A stretch of DNA of 64,000 bases, taken from Abelmoschus esculentus (taxonomy: Eukaryota > Streptophyta > Magnoliopsida > Malvales > Malvaceae). The notes below the pieces were generated by a model. The model made no database searches, was not told the origin of the DNA, and saw only the letters and a list, made by a program, of their open reading frames with translations. The stretch's first letter is position 1; the number at the start of each line of letters is the position of its first letter. The position numbers and the translations under genes were made by a program. Below are positions 54,709-64,000 of this stretch, one piece after another. Location: contig JAUCBN010000011.1 of assembly GCA_035048815.1 (NCBI GenBank), positions 22,274,001 through 22,338,000 on the forward strand, read 5' to 3'.

Positions 54709-56083
54709 GAAAGTGGCGGAGGCTATGGAGTCCTATTGGTTCCACTTTTGTCAGATTATAGTATTTAAGATGTCGATCCCACGAGGATTGATGTTACTTA
54801 CGCAATTTATTCTTCCTACACAATGGAAAACTAAAGACACAGATAATTGAGTTTGAATTATAATAAGGAAACTAATTAAAGTAATAAAGATAAATGATCA
54901 AGAAATCAAGGATGGAAAAGTAGGTCAGGTTAGAGTGTTTCATAGTGTAGAATCAGAATGTAATTGTCTCGTTCTTATAATGCAATAGGGTTGATCTGCC
55001 GCCTCGGCGGGTTCGCACAAAGGGTCGTCGTAGCTGCCTAGGCGGGGTTCTGCCTTGTCGACAATTCAATAACTCATAGTTCGACAGAGCAGCCTTATAT
55101 GTTTCTTCCTTATCCCTAAGCGAAGAAAACTGTTAAAATCCCCGTGTCTTGATGATACCTTCAGGCATTAATCAAGGGTAGATAACAACCTCACATGCGT
55201 CTTGTTAGTCGCTGAAATCTGACCCAGATTAGTCAATGCCCTTGAGTAAAGACCGTATTCTCTCGTTTCATGAGCCTAACTCTCCCGATATTAGACAAAT
55301 GAATATTTCTTCACATACTTATCATCTCGAGCTCATATGCAAAGAAAGTGAATGTCAAGAGAGAATAAACTATGAATTCTGAAATTGCATTAATAAGAAC
55401 TAAACAAATTACAAACTTTCTCCCACAACTACTCCACAAACTAACCTAAACCCTAAGGGGGCGATGGAGGAGTTTAGGGTTTTCTATGAATACTTAATTT
55501 CGAGATATCTTCCTCCCTACATAGGCTATGGTTTATATAGGCTTGGCCTAGGGCAAACCTTTCCAAAATAGAAATACAACTTGGAGTAAAACACAAGTTA
55601 AGTACATAAACAAAAGATCTTTATTTTATTTCCTAGTTTATTCCTATAAAGACTCTTTTCCCGTGTGGCCTTTAACCTTGACTTTTCGTGTATTTTTCAT
55701 CTCCGATTTCTATGCCGCTTGTCTTAAAACGTCCACCTTATTTTTCTCTTCAGATCGCCTATCATATCGACATTTATTCTTCAGGTGTTGTCGCGGCATC
55801 GGTTGTCGTGGCGAGTGCTTTTTTGCATTCCAGCTTTGGTTTCCATCATCTATCGTGCTATCTGGCATTACTTGTGTGGTAGTTTTCTGTCTAAGAGAAG
55901 AAACCCATTAACCGCACATGTTTTATGCCAAAAATAGATAAATTCATGAAATTCGTATTAAGATGCTAGAAAATGGAAAATAATCAGTTTTATCTAATAT
56001 TGCTGTTAAATCTATCTATTATTAACAATAATCGAGTGAGAAAATAATATAAAAATGAGGACTTTTGAGTACTCATCAGAAAG
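54709..56083 (-). mobile_element. Solo LTR (1,365 bp) with perfect GAAAG target duplication
   Basis: The LTR is 54,714-56,078. On the plus strand it starts TGGCGGAGG and ends GAGTACTCATCA; on the minus strand it starts TGATGAGTACTC. GAAAG occurs at 54,709-54,713 and 56,079-56,083. A GTCGATCCCACGAGGATTGA block near 54,774 (minus: CGTGGGATCGAC) resembles a motif common near the end of Tat/Athila-type LTRs, a family guess. No internal region is present. A diverged relative is at 25,500-26,409. Confidence 0.8.
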
Positions 56084-56228
56084 ATTGGATTGGAACAATC
56101 TAACATACAATGATATGTTATATGACTAGAAATGGATTACTTTGAGTAAGTTAATCGTAGTGTTCTTTGAAATGGTTGGACTTAATTGCTTTCCAGATAT
56201 GATGATATGATTGAGATTGGTTTCATGC

Positions 56229-56436
56229 TTATAAGATTGAATTTACATGTTGGTATAATAGATTCTTTGGAACTAAATATTTTTTATGCAATCTTATAAT
56301 GAAAATAAAATGTAAGGTTGTGCAAATTAAGGACTCCATGAGCCTTTGGTGATTAGTTGATCTTAGGTAGTAAGGCATGCTTAGAGTAACCACACCATCC
56401 ACCATCTGTCGGGACCACAAGTAGCTCTGATGCCTT
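56229..56436 (-). pseudogene. Primer site and gag start of a Reina-like gypsy copy, left of the shared LTR
   Basis: Immediately left of the LTR, the minus strand reads AAGGCATCAGAGC, a one-base-off initiator-Met primer site. A short frame follows with MPYYLRSTNHQRLMES, which looks like a gypsy gag N-terminus. Similarity fades before the solo LTR. This is the start of an internal region lying downstream of the same LTR that terminates the 56.8-61.4 kb element. Confidence 0.45.
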
Positions 56437-56719
56437 TGTTACTGCACTTAATCCACAACCAAAAAAGTTAACAAGAACAAGAAGAAGCTCAGTAAAAAAA
56501 AACACAGAGGCAAAGAAGAAGAAAAGAGGCGAGAATAACATGCACTTTTCTGATAAAAGAAAAACAAAATAGAAAACAATCCTCTTAACAAACCCTAACA
56601 ATCCAAAACGATCTTGTTTTCACTAACCCCTCAGCCATAGTGAAACTCACCGTTTCATTAAACCAAGACTAACAGTCATAATTCTAATTTAAAAAACCAA
56701 ATTATTTTGCCTACTAACA
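56437..56719 (-). repeat. LTR (283 bp) of the Reina-like gypsy element
   Basis: On the minus strand it begins TGTTAGTAGGC after a GGAGGGAGTA polypurine tract and ends GCAGTAACA before a primer-site-like sequence. It therefore has both 3'-LTR and 5'-LTR neighbours. No second copy lies in the window to confirm the ends. Confidence 0.65.
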
Positions 56720-56729
56720 ATACTCCCTC
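56720..56729 (-). other. Polypurine tract of the Reina-like element
   Basis: GGAGGGAGTAT (minus strand) directly precedes the TGTTAG of the LTR. Confidence 0.65.
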
Positions 56730-56855
56730 CATTAAAACCAATCCTTGACCTCAAGGATTAAATCCAGGAAACTATTGTTGCATCTGGTAAAGTACTTCCC
56801 AAGTCACATCTTTCGGAAACGAATTTGTCCACTCCACCAATACCTCTGTGATCTC

Positions 56856-59800
56856 TCAGTTTCTCCTCTTGACAATTCTCCTTTCCAGAATTCGCACAGG
56901 TTCTTTAGAAATAGTTTCATCCTCCCCTAGAATCGATAATTCATCCTGATAGTGAGCTGCGCCAACATGCCTTTTGAATTGGGATACAAGAATGATGGGG
57001 TATACCTTGGAACCTATTGGAAGTTGTAGCCTATAGGCCACCTTACCAACTCTAGCTATAACCGGAAATGGTCCGAACCACTTAGGAGAAAGCTTCTGGC
57101 AGCTCCTACTTTGCACCGGTTACTAGTGATACGGTTGAAGCTTCAAATAGATCAAATCTCCCAAATTGAACTCATAATCCAATCGACCCCAATCGGCTTG
57201 CTGTTTCATTCTCTCCTAAGCCCACTGAAGATAGAACTTTAGCATCTTAATAGCCGCTTCCCTCTACTGTAGGCTACGATCAATAGTAGACACTTGAGAC
57301 TCCCCAGCCAGGTAAGGTAAGTGGACCGATCGTTCTTGCCCATACAAAGCCGTGTAAGGAGTTGTCTAGATTTCCAAATGATACGAGGAGTATACCGCCA
57401 CTCTGCCAAGTGCAACCAACTCGTCTATTCCCTTGGCTTCTCCACCGTTATACATCGTAAATAGGTTTTCAAGCATTGATTTAACCTCTCCATTTGACCA
57501 TCCGTTTGAGGATGATAAGCAGTGGAGCGAGTTATTGTTACTCCCAACTTCTGAAAAATTTCTTTCTAAAAGATGCTCATAAACACCTTGCCCCGATCAC
57601 ACACAATTATCTCACGTAGCCCATGTAGCTTAAATACATGCTCCATAAGCATCTGAGCCACATCTACAACTGAAAAAGGATGCTTCATGGCAATAAGATG
57701 GGAATATTTCGTTAACCTATCCACCACTACCAAAATCACATGTTTTCCTCTAGAAACCTGTAAGCCTTTAATAAAGCCCATGCCTATCGAGTTCCAAACC
57801 AATTCTGGTATGGGTAATGGTTGTAAAAGACCTCTCGGGTGATGTAGGTCCCCTTTGTTTTTTTGACAAACCGAGCACTCCCTGATCATCCTCTTAAAAT
57901 CCTTCCTCATGCCCTTCCAATATAAGATAGTTGTTGCATTCTTCACACTAACATGTGCACTAGAATGCCCCCTGAAGGACTCTCATAGAAGTAATGAATC
58001 AGCTCCTTTATCAAGTCTTCATCCATTCCCACAACTAGCTTCCCCTTCCTCCTTAAGAATCTCCCATCCCACGTATACTTGGGATATTTAGCAGCACCAC
58101 CAGCTTGTAAAGCATCCATGATTTTCACCAATTTTGAATCTTGTGACCAAGTGTTTTTAATCCTTTCAAACAGATCAGTGACCACACTGCTAACTACCAA
58201 ATTATAAACTCGCCAAATTGAGGGTTTCTAGATAATGTGTCTGTCATTTTATTATGCACTTCTTGCCGATAACATACTTCATAGTCAAAAACCATCATCT
58301 TGGTTACCCATTTTTGCTGTGTTAGTGTAATTGCTTGCCGGTTGGTCAAAAATTTTAGACTTTGGTGGTCGGTTTTTATTTTAAACTGCCTCCCCAACAA
58401 ATAAGCTGACCACTTCTTGACTGCCATTAAAACCGTTAATATCTCTTTGTCATAAGTGGACAATTTCTGGTGCCTCGATCCCAAACCTTTACTAAAGAAA
58501 GCAATAGGTTTTCCTCCTTGGCTCAACACTACTCCTACCCCATTATCGAATGCATCTGTCTCCACTATGAATTCCTCCTGAAAATTGGGTAAAGTCAACA
58601 TAGGACTTGAGCTAACTGCTACCTTTAACCTTTCAAAAGTTGCTTGCTCTTCTGCAGCCTACCCCCAAGCTTCCTTCTTTAACAAATTGGTGAGTGGTCG
58701 AGCAATAACTCCATACCCCTTTATAAACCTTCGGTAAAAACCGGACAACCATAAAAATCCCCTTAATTCCCTCACATTCTTTGGTTCTGGCTAAGCTGTC
58801 ACGCTTTGTATCTTCGACCTCTCCATAAATATACTTCCTCCCGAAATGATATAGCCTAAATACTCCACCTCCGTGGCCCCGAAACTGCATTTGCTTTGTT
58901 TAGCAAATAATTTGTGCTCCCTCAACACCCTTAACATCTCTTCCAAATGCACTAAATGAGTCTTCGCGCTTGGAGAATATACCAGTTTGTCGTCTAAAAA
59001 CACCAAAACTGATCTTCTCAAATAGCCTTTAAACACTTGGTTTATCAAACCCTCAAAGGTCGTCGGGGCATTAGTGAGCCTAAAAGGCATCACTAGATAC
59101 TCATAATGGCCCTCGCGTGTTTTGAAGGCCATATTTAGAATGTCCTCTTCTCTCATCCAGATTTGATGGTTCCTCGACCTCAAATCTAATTTAGAAAAGA
59201 TGGTAGCTTCACCCAACTCGTCTTAATTCTTCAATAATTGGCATCGGAAACTTATCCTTTATGTTCAATTGATTCAATTTGCAATAATCAATGCACATTC
59301 GCCATGAGCCATCTTTTTTTTTAACCATCACCATGGGAGAAGCAAAAGAGCTATTACTATCCCTGATAATCCTCGCCTTCAACATTTCTCTCTCCAATTT
59401 CTCAATCTCATCTTTCTGGTATGCTGGGTACCTATATGGCCTGATTTTTAGTACTGTTCCCTCATCGATTAAAGGAATTTTGTTCTCCTTTCCCCTCACT
59501 GGTGGTAATCCCATTGGTTCGGCAAAAACATCCTGGTACCGATCCAATAGTTGCTGCAATAAGAGATTTGTTGTTGCATCATGTAACTTGACTTCCATAT
59601 GAGGTTGTAGGGCCAACAAGCAAGCCAAGTGAGGAGTGGCACAACCCCGTAACAACTTGGAACACAACTTAGGTTCAATACACTTCACTGGTTGAGGATG
59701 GAATCCTTGCAATCTGACCTCCTTGTTCCTCCAATTGAATTCCATTAACAAAAAACTAAAATCCCAGTGAATAGTTCCTAATGAAGTGAGCCATTGCAAT

Positions 59801-59916
59801 CCCAACACAATATCGCTCCCCTTGAAAGGAAGCACCAGAAAATCAGTGCTGAATTGGTGTCCCCGTGTCTTCCATCTCAAACCTTTACAACACCCTTTTG
59901 TCTCCAAACACCCCAT
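56856..59916 (-). pseudogene. Reina-like gypsy pol (protease to integrase tail), broken frames
   Basis: 59,916-59,209: end of protease (DIVLGLQWLTSLG) and RT start (SSFASPMVMVKKKDGSWRMC). 59,216-58,791: RT catalytic part with FSKLDLRSRNHQI and LVFLDDKLVYS (aspartates kept). 58,601-58,194: RNase H (ETDAFDNGVGVVLSQGGKP, TDHQSLKFLTNRQ). 58,200-57,943: spacer. 57,946-57,566: integrase finger CSVCQKNKGD and core start GMGFIKGLQVSRG, where the usual Asp before FI reads Gly. 57,116-56,856: tail SPKWFGPFPVIARVGKVAYR. About five frame changes or stops separate these. Confidence 0.87.
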
Positions 59917-60199
59917 TTGCTACCATCACTCTCAGACTCCTCCTCTCTAACATCAAATTCAATTGTTTGACCAAATTATAGCTCACAAAATTATGGGTGC
60001 TCCCCAAATCGACCAGATCCACCACTTTTCATCCTTCTATCACTATCAGCAACCTCATGGTCTCCCAATTCGCCATTCCCCACAATGCTTGGAGTGACAA
60101 AACAGGACCTTTAGCTGTGCTCTGAGTAGTCACCAAATTTTCCATTATTTCTTCATAATCTAGAAAAATTTCTTGATCACCTTGCTCTTCCCCTTCCAC

Positions 60200-61435
60200 T
60201 GCTATCTAAAACATCTAAGATTTGGCACATTTGTGGCCTGGATAATACTTCACCGTACACCAAAATCACAATCCCTTTTTGCGTCGATCCTTAATCTCGA
60301 CAGTTGTAATTCTTTTTCCCGACCCTTTGCTTCCTCCTAGTGGTGTATTCTTGCTAGGTGAAGGATCCATAATACTTAAGGAGTTTTGCTAAGGAGCAAG
60401 GAAGTGGTTGGGGTACTCATGCCACTCGACACAGTTCTAACCGTGTTAGCAGGTCCTCTAAAAGGAATAAACAAAGGGGAGGGTACAAGAATTCTAGAAG
60501 AAGCTCATATACTCTTCGATTGAGCTGGAAAAAATATTTTTTTCAAAATGCTTGGCCATGTTAAAGGCCTCTGCTAATGTTTTCGGCTGAAGCAATTTCA
60601 AAAATTGACTAATCTCAAGCCTTAAATGATTCTTAAAAATACTTAACACATACTCGTCTGGTAGGTTCACCTGATTTAGTAGAATCACAAATTCTTCATA
60701 GTAATGGTCCACCGATTCCCCTGTCTTAAGGCCACCAAATCGGCGAATGGATCGTCGAATCCCTTGGGAGCGAACCTATCTCGCAACAACTTCAAATACT
60801 GATTCCAGGTTAATTGTCCTAAATCTCCATGATTCTTGGCCACCAATTGGTGCCATTGCAAAGCCTTCCCTTCTAAATGGAGTATCACCAATCGAATCTG
60901 CGCGTGTTCAGGAACAGACTCAGACTCTAGATATTGCTCTAACTTTGATACCCAACCACAAAAATCTGGGACACAGTAGACGATAAGAAAAATTCCCAAA
61001 TGAATTTTGGGTCTCTCGTTCCCCATTCGTGTCCCCATTAGGATTCGGTGTGTATGGGTTTATCGGAGGAGAACCCATGATTCCCGACACCGAACTCAAC
61101 GCTATACCACTCGATACAGAATGAACCACTGGTGGCGGCACCTGACTCGGACCTATTCCTCTTAAAGGAACCATCACTGGTGAACTTGGTTCGGTGGAAG
61201 TCTCTCCCACCGTTCACTTCCCCAACGTTGTGTCGATAGCCTTGGAAATCATAGACTGAATATCTGCCAAAATCAGAACCCGCATTTCAACCAACCGATC
61301 CTCCATTTTGTTATCCATCCAAGCTATATCTAACCGCATCTGAGACATTTCCAAATTTAGCTCTGTTTGTAACCGATTTGTCTCCAAATGCCAAGGAGGA
61401 ATCGGAGAAGGTTCTGGTGGAGCTGCTTGAGCCAC
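60200..61435 (-). pseudogene. Reina-like gypsy gag remnant
   Basis: From 61,435 on the minus strand: a Pro-rich start (MAQAAPPEPSPIPPWHLE), a coiled-coil-like stretch, a TGA at 61,214, then a linker. A frame change leads into the gag domain (GWVSKLEQYLESESVPEHAQ, LEGKALQWHQLVAKNHGDLG, LRDRFAPKGFDDPFADL at 61,038-60,685). A second gag piece (NQVNLPDEYVLSIFKNHL) lies at 60,712-60,494. A cysteine/GHKC knuckle remnant is near 60,220-60,260. Confidence 0.8.
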
Positions 61436-61820
61436 TTGAGAAGCCTCTAATGCCAGTTGCGCTGCTTGATGTCAAGTGTGACACCTTTACCCCGGGTTAG
61501 GAGACGGAGGTGTCGACCGGACATTCGTACTTGTAATTTAGGTCAATCTTGAGTTTAATTATAAAATGTTTCGGTGAATTATAAGTTAATTCAAGACAAT
61601 TAAATGCAATACCTAACAATTTTGGGGGCAATTTAAAACTTTTATTTATTTATTCAATTATTCATTTCGAGTCTCTATTTCCATATGATTATCAATTGTA
61701 GTCTCCATTGAACTTGTAATAATTCTTTAACCATATTTTGTTCATTATTCATTACCCCTATTGTCTTATTAATCAAGCTTAGCTTTGATTTTCAAGTTGA
61801 ACCAATTTAATTAGGGAGGT

Positions 61821-62190
61821 ACCGATACCCCTATAGTGGTGGTATCGGAACCGGTATCGAACTGGAGTTCGATACAGGTTGTCTACATTGACTCGTTGAC
61901 CAAGGTTGGGTAGCCTGTTTCGATACTGGTATCGATACCAAAAGTTTCTGGAAGCTCTAGTATCAAACCAGGTATCATACTGGCCTTCCTAATGAATTCA
62001 AGGCTTAAGGCATGAAGGTTTGGTATCGAAATAAGCATCAGTACCAAAAGTTTCTGGAAGCTCCAGTATCGAACCAGGTATCGATACTGGCCTTCCTAAT
62101 GAATTCAAGGCTTAAGGCATGAAGGTTTGGCATCGAAACAAGCATTGGTACCAAAAGTTTCTGCCAAGGGTGGTATCGATACCCTTGCTC
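61821..62190 (+). repeat. GTATCGATAC-type palindrome array in the gypsy-type LTR
   Basis: About a dozen words of the form G-G-T-A-T-C-G-A-(A/T)-A-C occur, for example near 61,847, 61,930, 62,085 and 62,173. They resemble the arrays in the SIRE-like copia LTR. Confidence 0.65.
61938..62163 (+). repeat. 107-bp tandem duplication plus partial third copy
   Basis: Units 61,938-62,043 (106 bp) and 62,044-62,150 (107 bp) both start CCAAAAGTTTCTGGAAGCTC. A third copy starts at 62,151 and diverges after about 13 bases. Each unit contains one pair of TATCGA words. Confidence 0.85.
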
Positions 62191-63449
62191 GAAATGGCCA
62201 AACTTCAAGCCTTTAAACACTTAGACACATTTCTATAGGTTTACATTGAATCTCATTTTACCCTTAGACCATTAAGGGACATATCCAACACACTAGGCAA
62301 CCCTAGCATCTTACCTAGACCACTTACTAAGTCTAGTATCATTAGCTTTAGCCATTGAACAATCTAACACTTATTTTATTTCATTTTACTCCATGGCAAT
62401 TTAACTAACTTATCTTTAACTTAAATGTATACACACTTACCATATACATATGACAAGGACCCCTCTAGGTGCAACCTTATACCATTGTTTAATCCAATTT
62501 TACCTTGTCATGTCCATGACCATTAGTTAATCCTACCTTAGCCTTATGACCTACATGATAGACCATAGGACTCGTCATTTGCATATTAACATACATCACC
62601 CTAGCTAAGGTTCCATGAGCAATCCTCAACCATAGCAGAAGCTAACCAACACATGGTGTTGCCTTATGGCTTACAAACCAAGTCAGTAATAAGCCACATG
62701 CACAAATATATACAAGCCATGGGCCAAGCCCTCAAATGCATGAACCAACAAAATATGAATACTAATGCCACCATACTAGGAGTTAACATGAGTTCAAAAT
62801 ACCATACTCTAGCTTGCTTTGTGCCCTTGCTTCGGTTCAATCTTGATCTAACTCTCTAGCTCGATTACCTGTTGTTTTGGGAAGGAGGAAACAAGAGAGT
62901 GTAAGTACTAAGAAGTACTTAGTGAGGCAGTCCTAGTCTAACCATATTAGACATAAACATATAGCAAATAACATGCTTAATTCAATCAACATATCAAAAT
63001 CATGGCATTAAAGAAGGCATACTTCAATCAAGCAAAGGACTCAATTCATGGCATTAGTTCTTACAATGTACAAGTTCAACCATAACCAATATCATAGGCA
63101 ACATACTTCCATGATTACATTTCTATCATACCTATCAATGTCATGTTCAATATGCTCAAGCTAGCATAAAATCAATGCATCTATCTCATTACCAATTTTC
63201 ATTTCTCAAGTTCAATAGCCAATCACAACAAGGGCTACACTTAGCCATATATTCATTTTTCCAATATCAACAATCATTTCTCAATCAAGTGCTACTCATA
63301 GCAATAATCACATTTCAAATGCTCATTATCAATGATCAAGTGTTAACGTTTTTCAAGCCAATGCATGTACCTTCAATTTACATTTAATCTTTAATTTCTC
63401 ATTTTAGTTTCGTGTATTGTCTTGGTATAGTAGAACAAGGTAAGCGAGT

Positions 63450-63605
63450 CATCAAGAGTGTCACGAAGACACTAAACAAGAGTACCACAAAGGCACTAAC
63501 AAGAGTATCATAAAGATACTAACAAGAGATACCCAAGGTATCTAACAATTGGTGACTAACCACCAAATCACGGTACCTATAGTACCAAACAAGAGTGCTA
63601 AGCAC
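63450..63605 (+). repeat. Short AAGAGTACCA-like tandem words
   Basis: Phrases such as ACTAACAAGAGTATCATAAA and ACAAGAGTACCACAAAGGCA repeat with a period near 25-30 bp. This kind of short repeat is often seen inside Tekay-type LTRs. Confidence 0.5.
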
Positions 63606-64000
63606 TAAAAAATGAGCTCAAGACCCTAGGCATGCCGTACTACCTATGACCACTATAGACCAAGGCTCAATATCATTTCAATATCCATTTGATCATTTTT
63701 CTTTTTAAATCATGTAATCAAGTTCATATTATCATGAGCAAGTATCCAATACAAGCTATAACAAAGGCAATTTATCATGCTTCAATCATTTCCTCTAAAC
63801 AATTCAATTCACAATAACAATGTCAAATGTTCATAACATGTCACCAATACATGTACATCATAATAACAATAACATGCATACCATGCTATCAACCAATGAA
63901 CATATCATTACAATCATGCTCCATGCATGGTTTGCGTACCTGACATTTGTAGCCGCGTGTCGTTACTTACCTCGGCATTTCCAAGCAATGCATATGTGCT

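Larger units (their letters stand above)
56437..61476 (-). mobile_element. Reina-like Ty3/gypsy element, 5' side truncated by another insertion
   Basis: Minus-strand order is gag, protease, RT, RNase H, integrase, tail, polypurine tract, short LTR. The small LTR and RPYRYPAYQKDEIEKL-type RT start point to the Reina clade of chromoviruses, an inference. The gag 5' end is cut at 61,476 by the LTR that begins at 61,477. Several frameshifts and stops mean it is inactive. Confidence 0.8.
61477..64000 (+). mobile_element. Start of a gypsy-type LTR, runs off the window
   Basis: It starts TGTGACACCTTTACCCCGGG, a start typical of Tekay-type gypsy LTRs in sense orientation, exactly where the Reina-like gag is cut. 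It contains no coding similarity for at least 2.5 kb. It carries palindromic GTATCGATAC words (61,820-62,190), a 107-bp tandem duplication, and runs of AAGAGTACCA/AAGAGTATCA-like repeats (63,460-63,600). The other end and target duplication are outside the window, so LTR versus internal boundary cannot be fixed. Confidence 0.55.

Noticed and set aside
1..64000. tRNA, rRNA, CRISPR arrays, prokaryotic operons
   Set aside because: Nothing resembling these was seen. The window has plant retrotransposon architecture throughout.

Overview
This window is a plant nuclear stretch, most likely from a dicot and probably pericentromeric or otherwise repeat-rich. It consists almost entirely of transposable elements nested in one another. 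The evidence is Ty1/copia and Ty3/gypsy domains with initiator-Met-type primer binding sites, chromodomain-type pol C-termini, a plant L1-like LINE, hAT-type MITEs with 8-bp target duplications, and high AT content. I see no intact host gene. The only host-like coding piece is a 48-codon fragment on the minus strand near 44.0 kb.

Layout, left to right. (1) 0.57-3.3 kb: a decayed, 3'-truncated copia element. (2) 3,603-22,253: a Tekay/Del-like gypsy element with about 2-kb LTRs and a perfect TTAAC target duplication. It is split at the RT/RNase H junction by a SIRE-like copia element (8,543-18,176) with 1,157-bp LTRs and a third ORF after pol. (3) 25,176-25,394: a hAT MITE, followed by a diverged LTR-like repeat to 26,409. 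(4) 26.6-33.7 kb: a decayed LINE ORF2 split by a chromovirus gypsy element (27,029-32,731). (5) 35,592-40,494: a copia element with almost identical LTRs but a ruined interior, target duplication GCCTT. (6) 44,593-45,487: an 895-bp hAT non-autonomous element, target duplication CATGTGAT. (7) 45.6-53.5 kb: an old minus-strand gypsy remnant, split inside its integrase by a minus-strand copia element (46,560-52,612, target duplication CTTGG). The left LTR of that copia carries a SIRE-like solo LTR (46,772-47,837). (8) 54,714-56,078: a solo LTR with target duplication GAAAG. (9) 56.3-61.5 kb: a minus-strand Reina-like gypsy with one LTR placed between two internal pieces. (10) 61,477 to the window end: the start of another gypsy-type LTR.

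Relative ages follow from nesting and from LTR divergence counted by eye. The interrupted LINE and the interrupted minus-strand gypsy are the oldest. The Tekay-like element predates its copia insert, whose LTRs differ by about 2%. The 35.6-kb copia is the youngest by LTR identity (about 0.6%) but has no usable coding capacity. Most in-frame stops are explained by C-to-T (or G-to-A) changes at CAA, CAG, CGA or TGG codons, as expected for methylated, silenced elements.

The most notable non-standard signals are: arrays of GTATCGATAC-like palindromes shared by unrelated elements; a cluster of TGACGTCA and TTGAC motifs and conserved GT...AG boundaries in the Tekay-like LTR; a coiled-coil third ORF in the SIRE-like element; chromovirus coding capacity that runs into its LTR; and a recently mobile copia that is dead as a coding unit.
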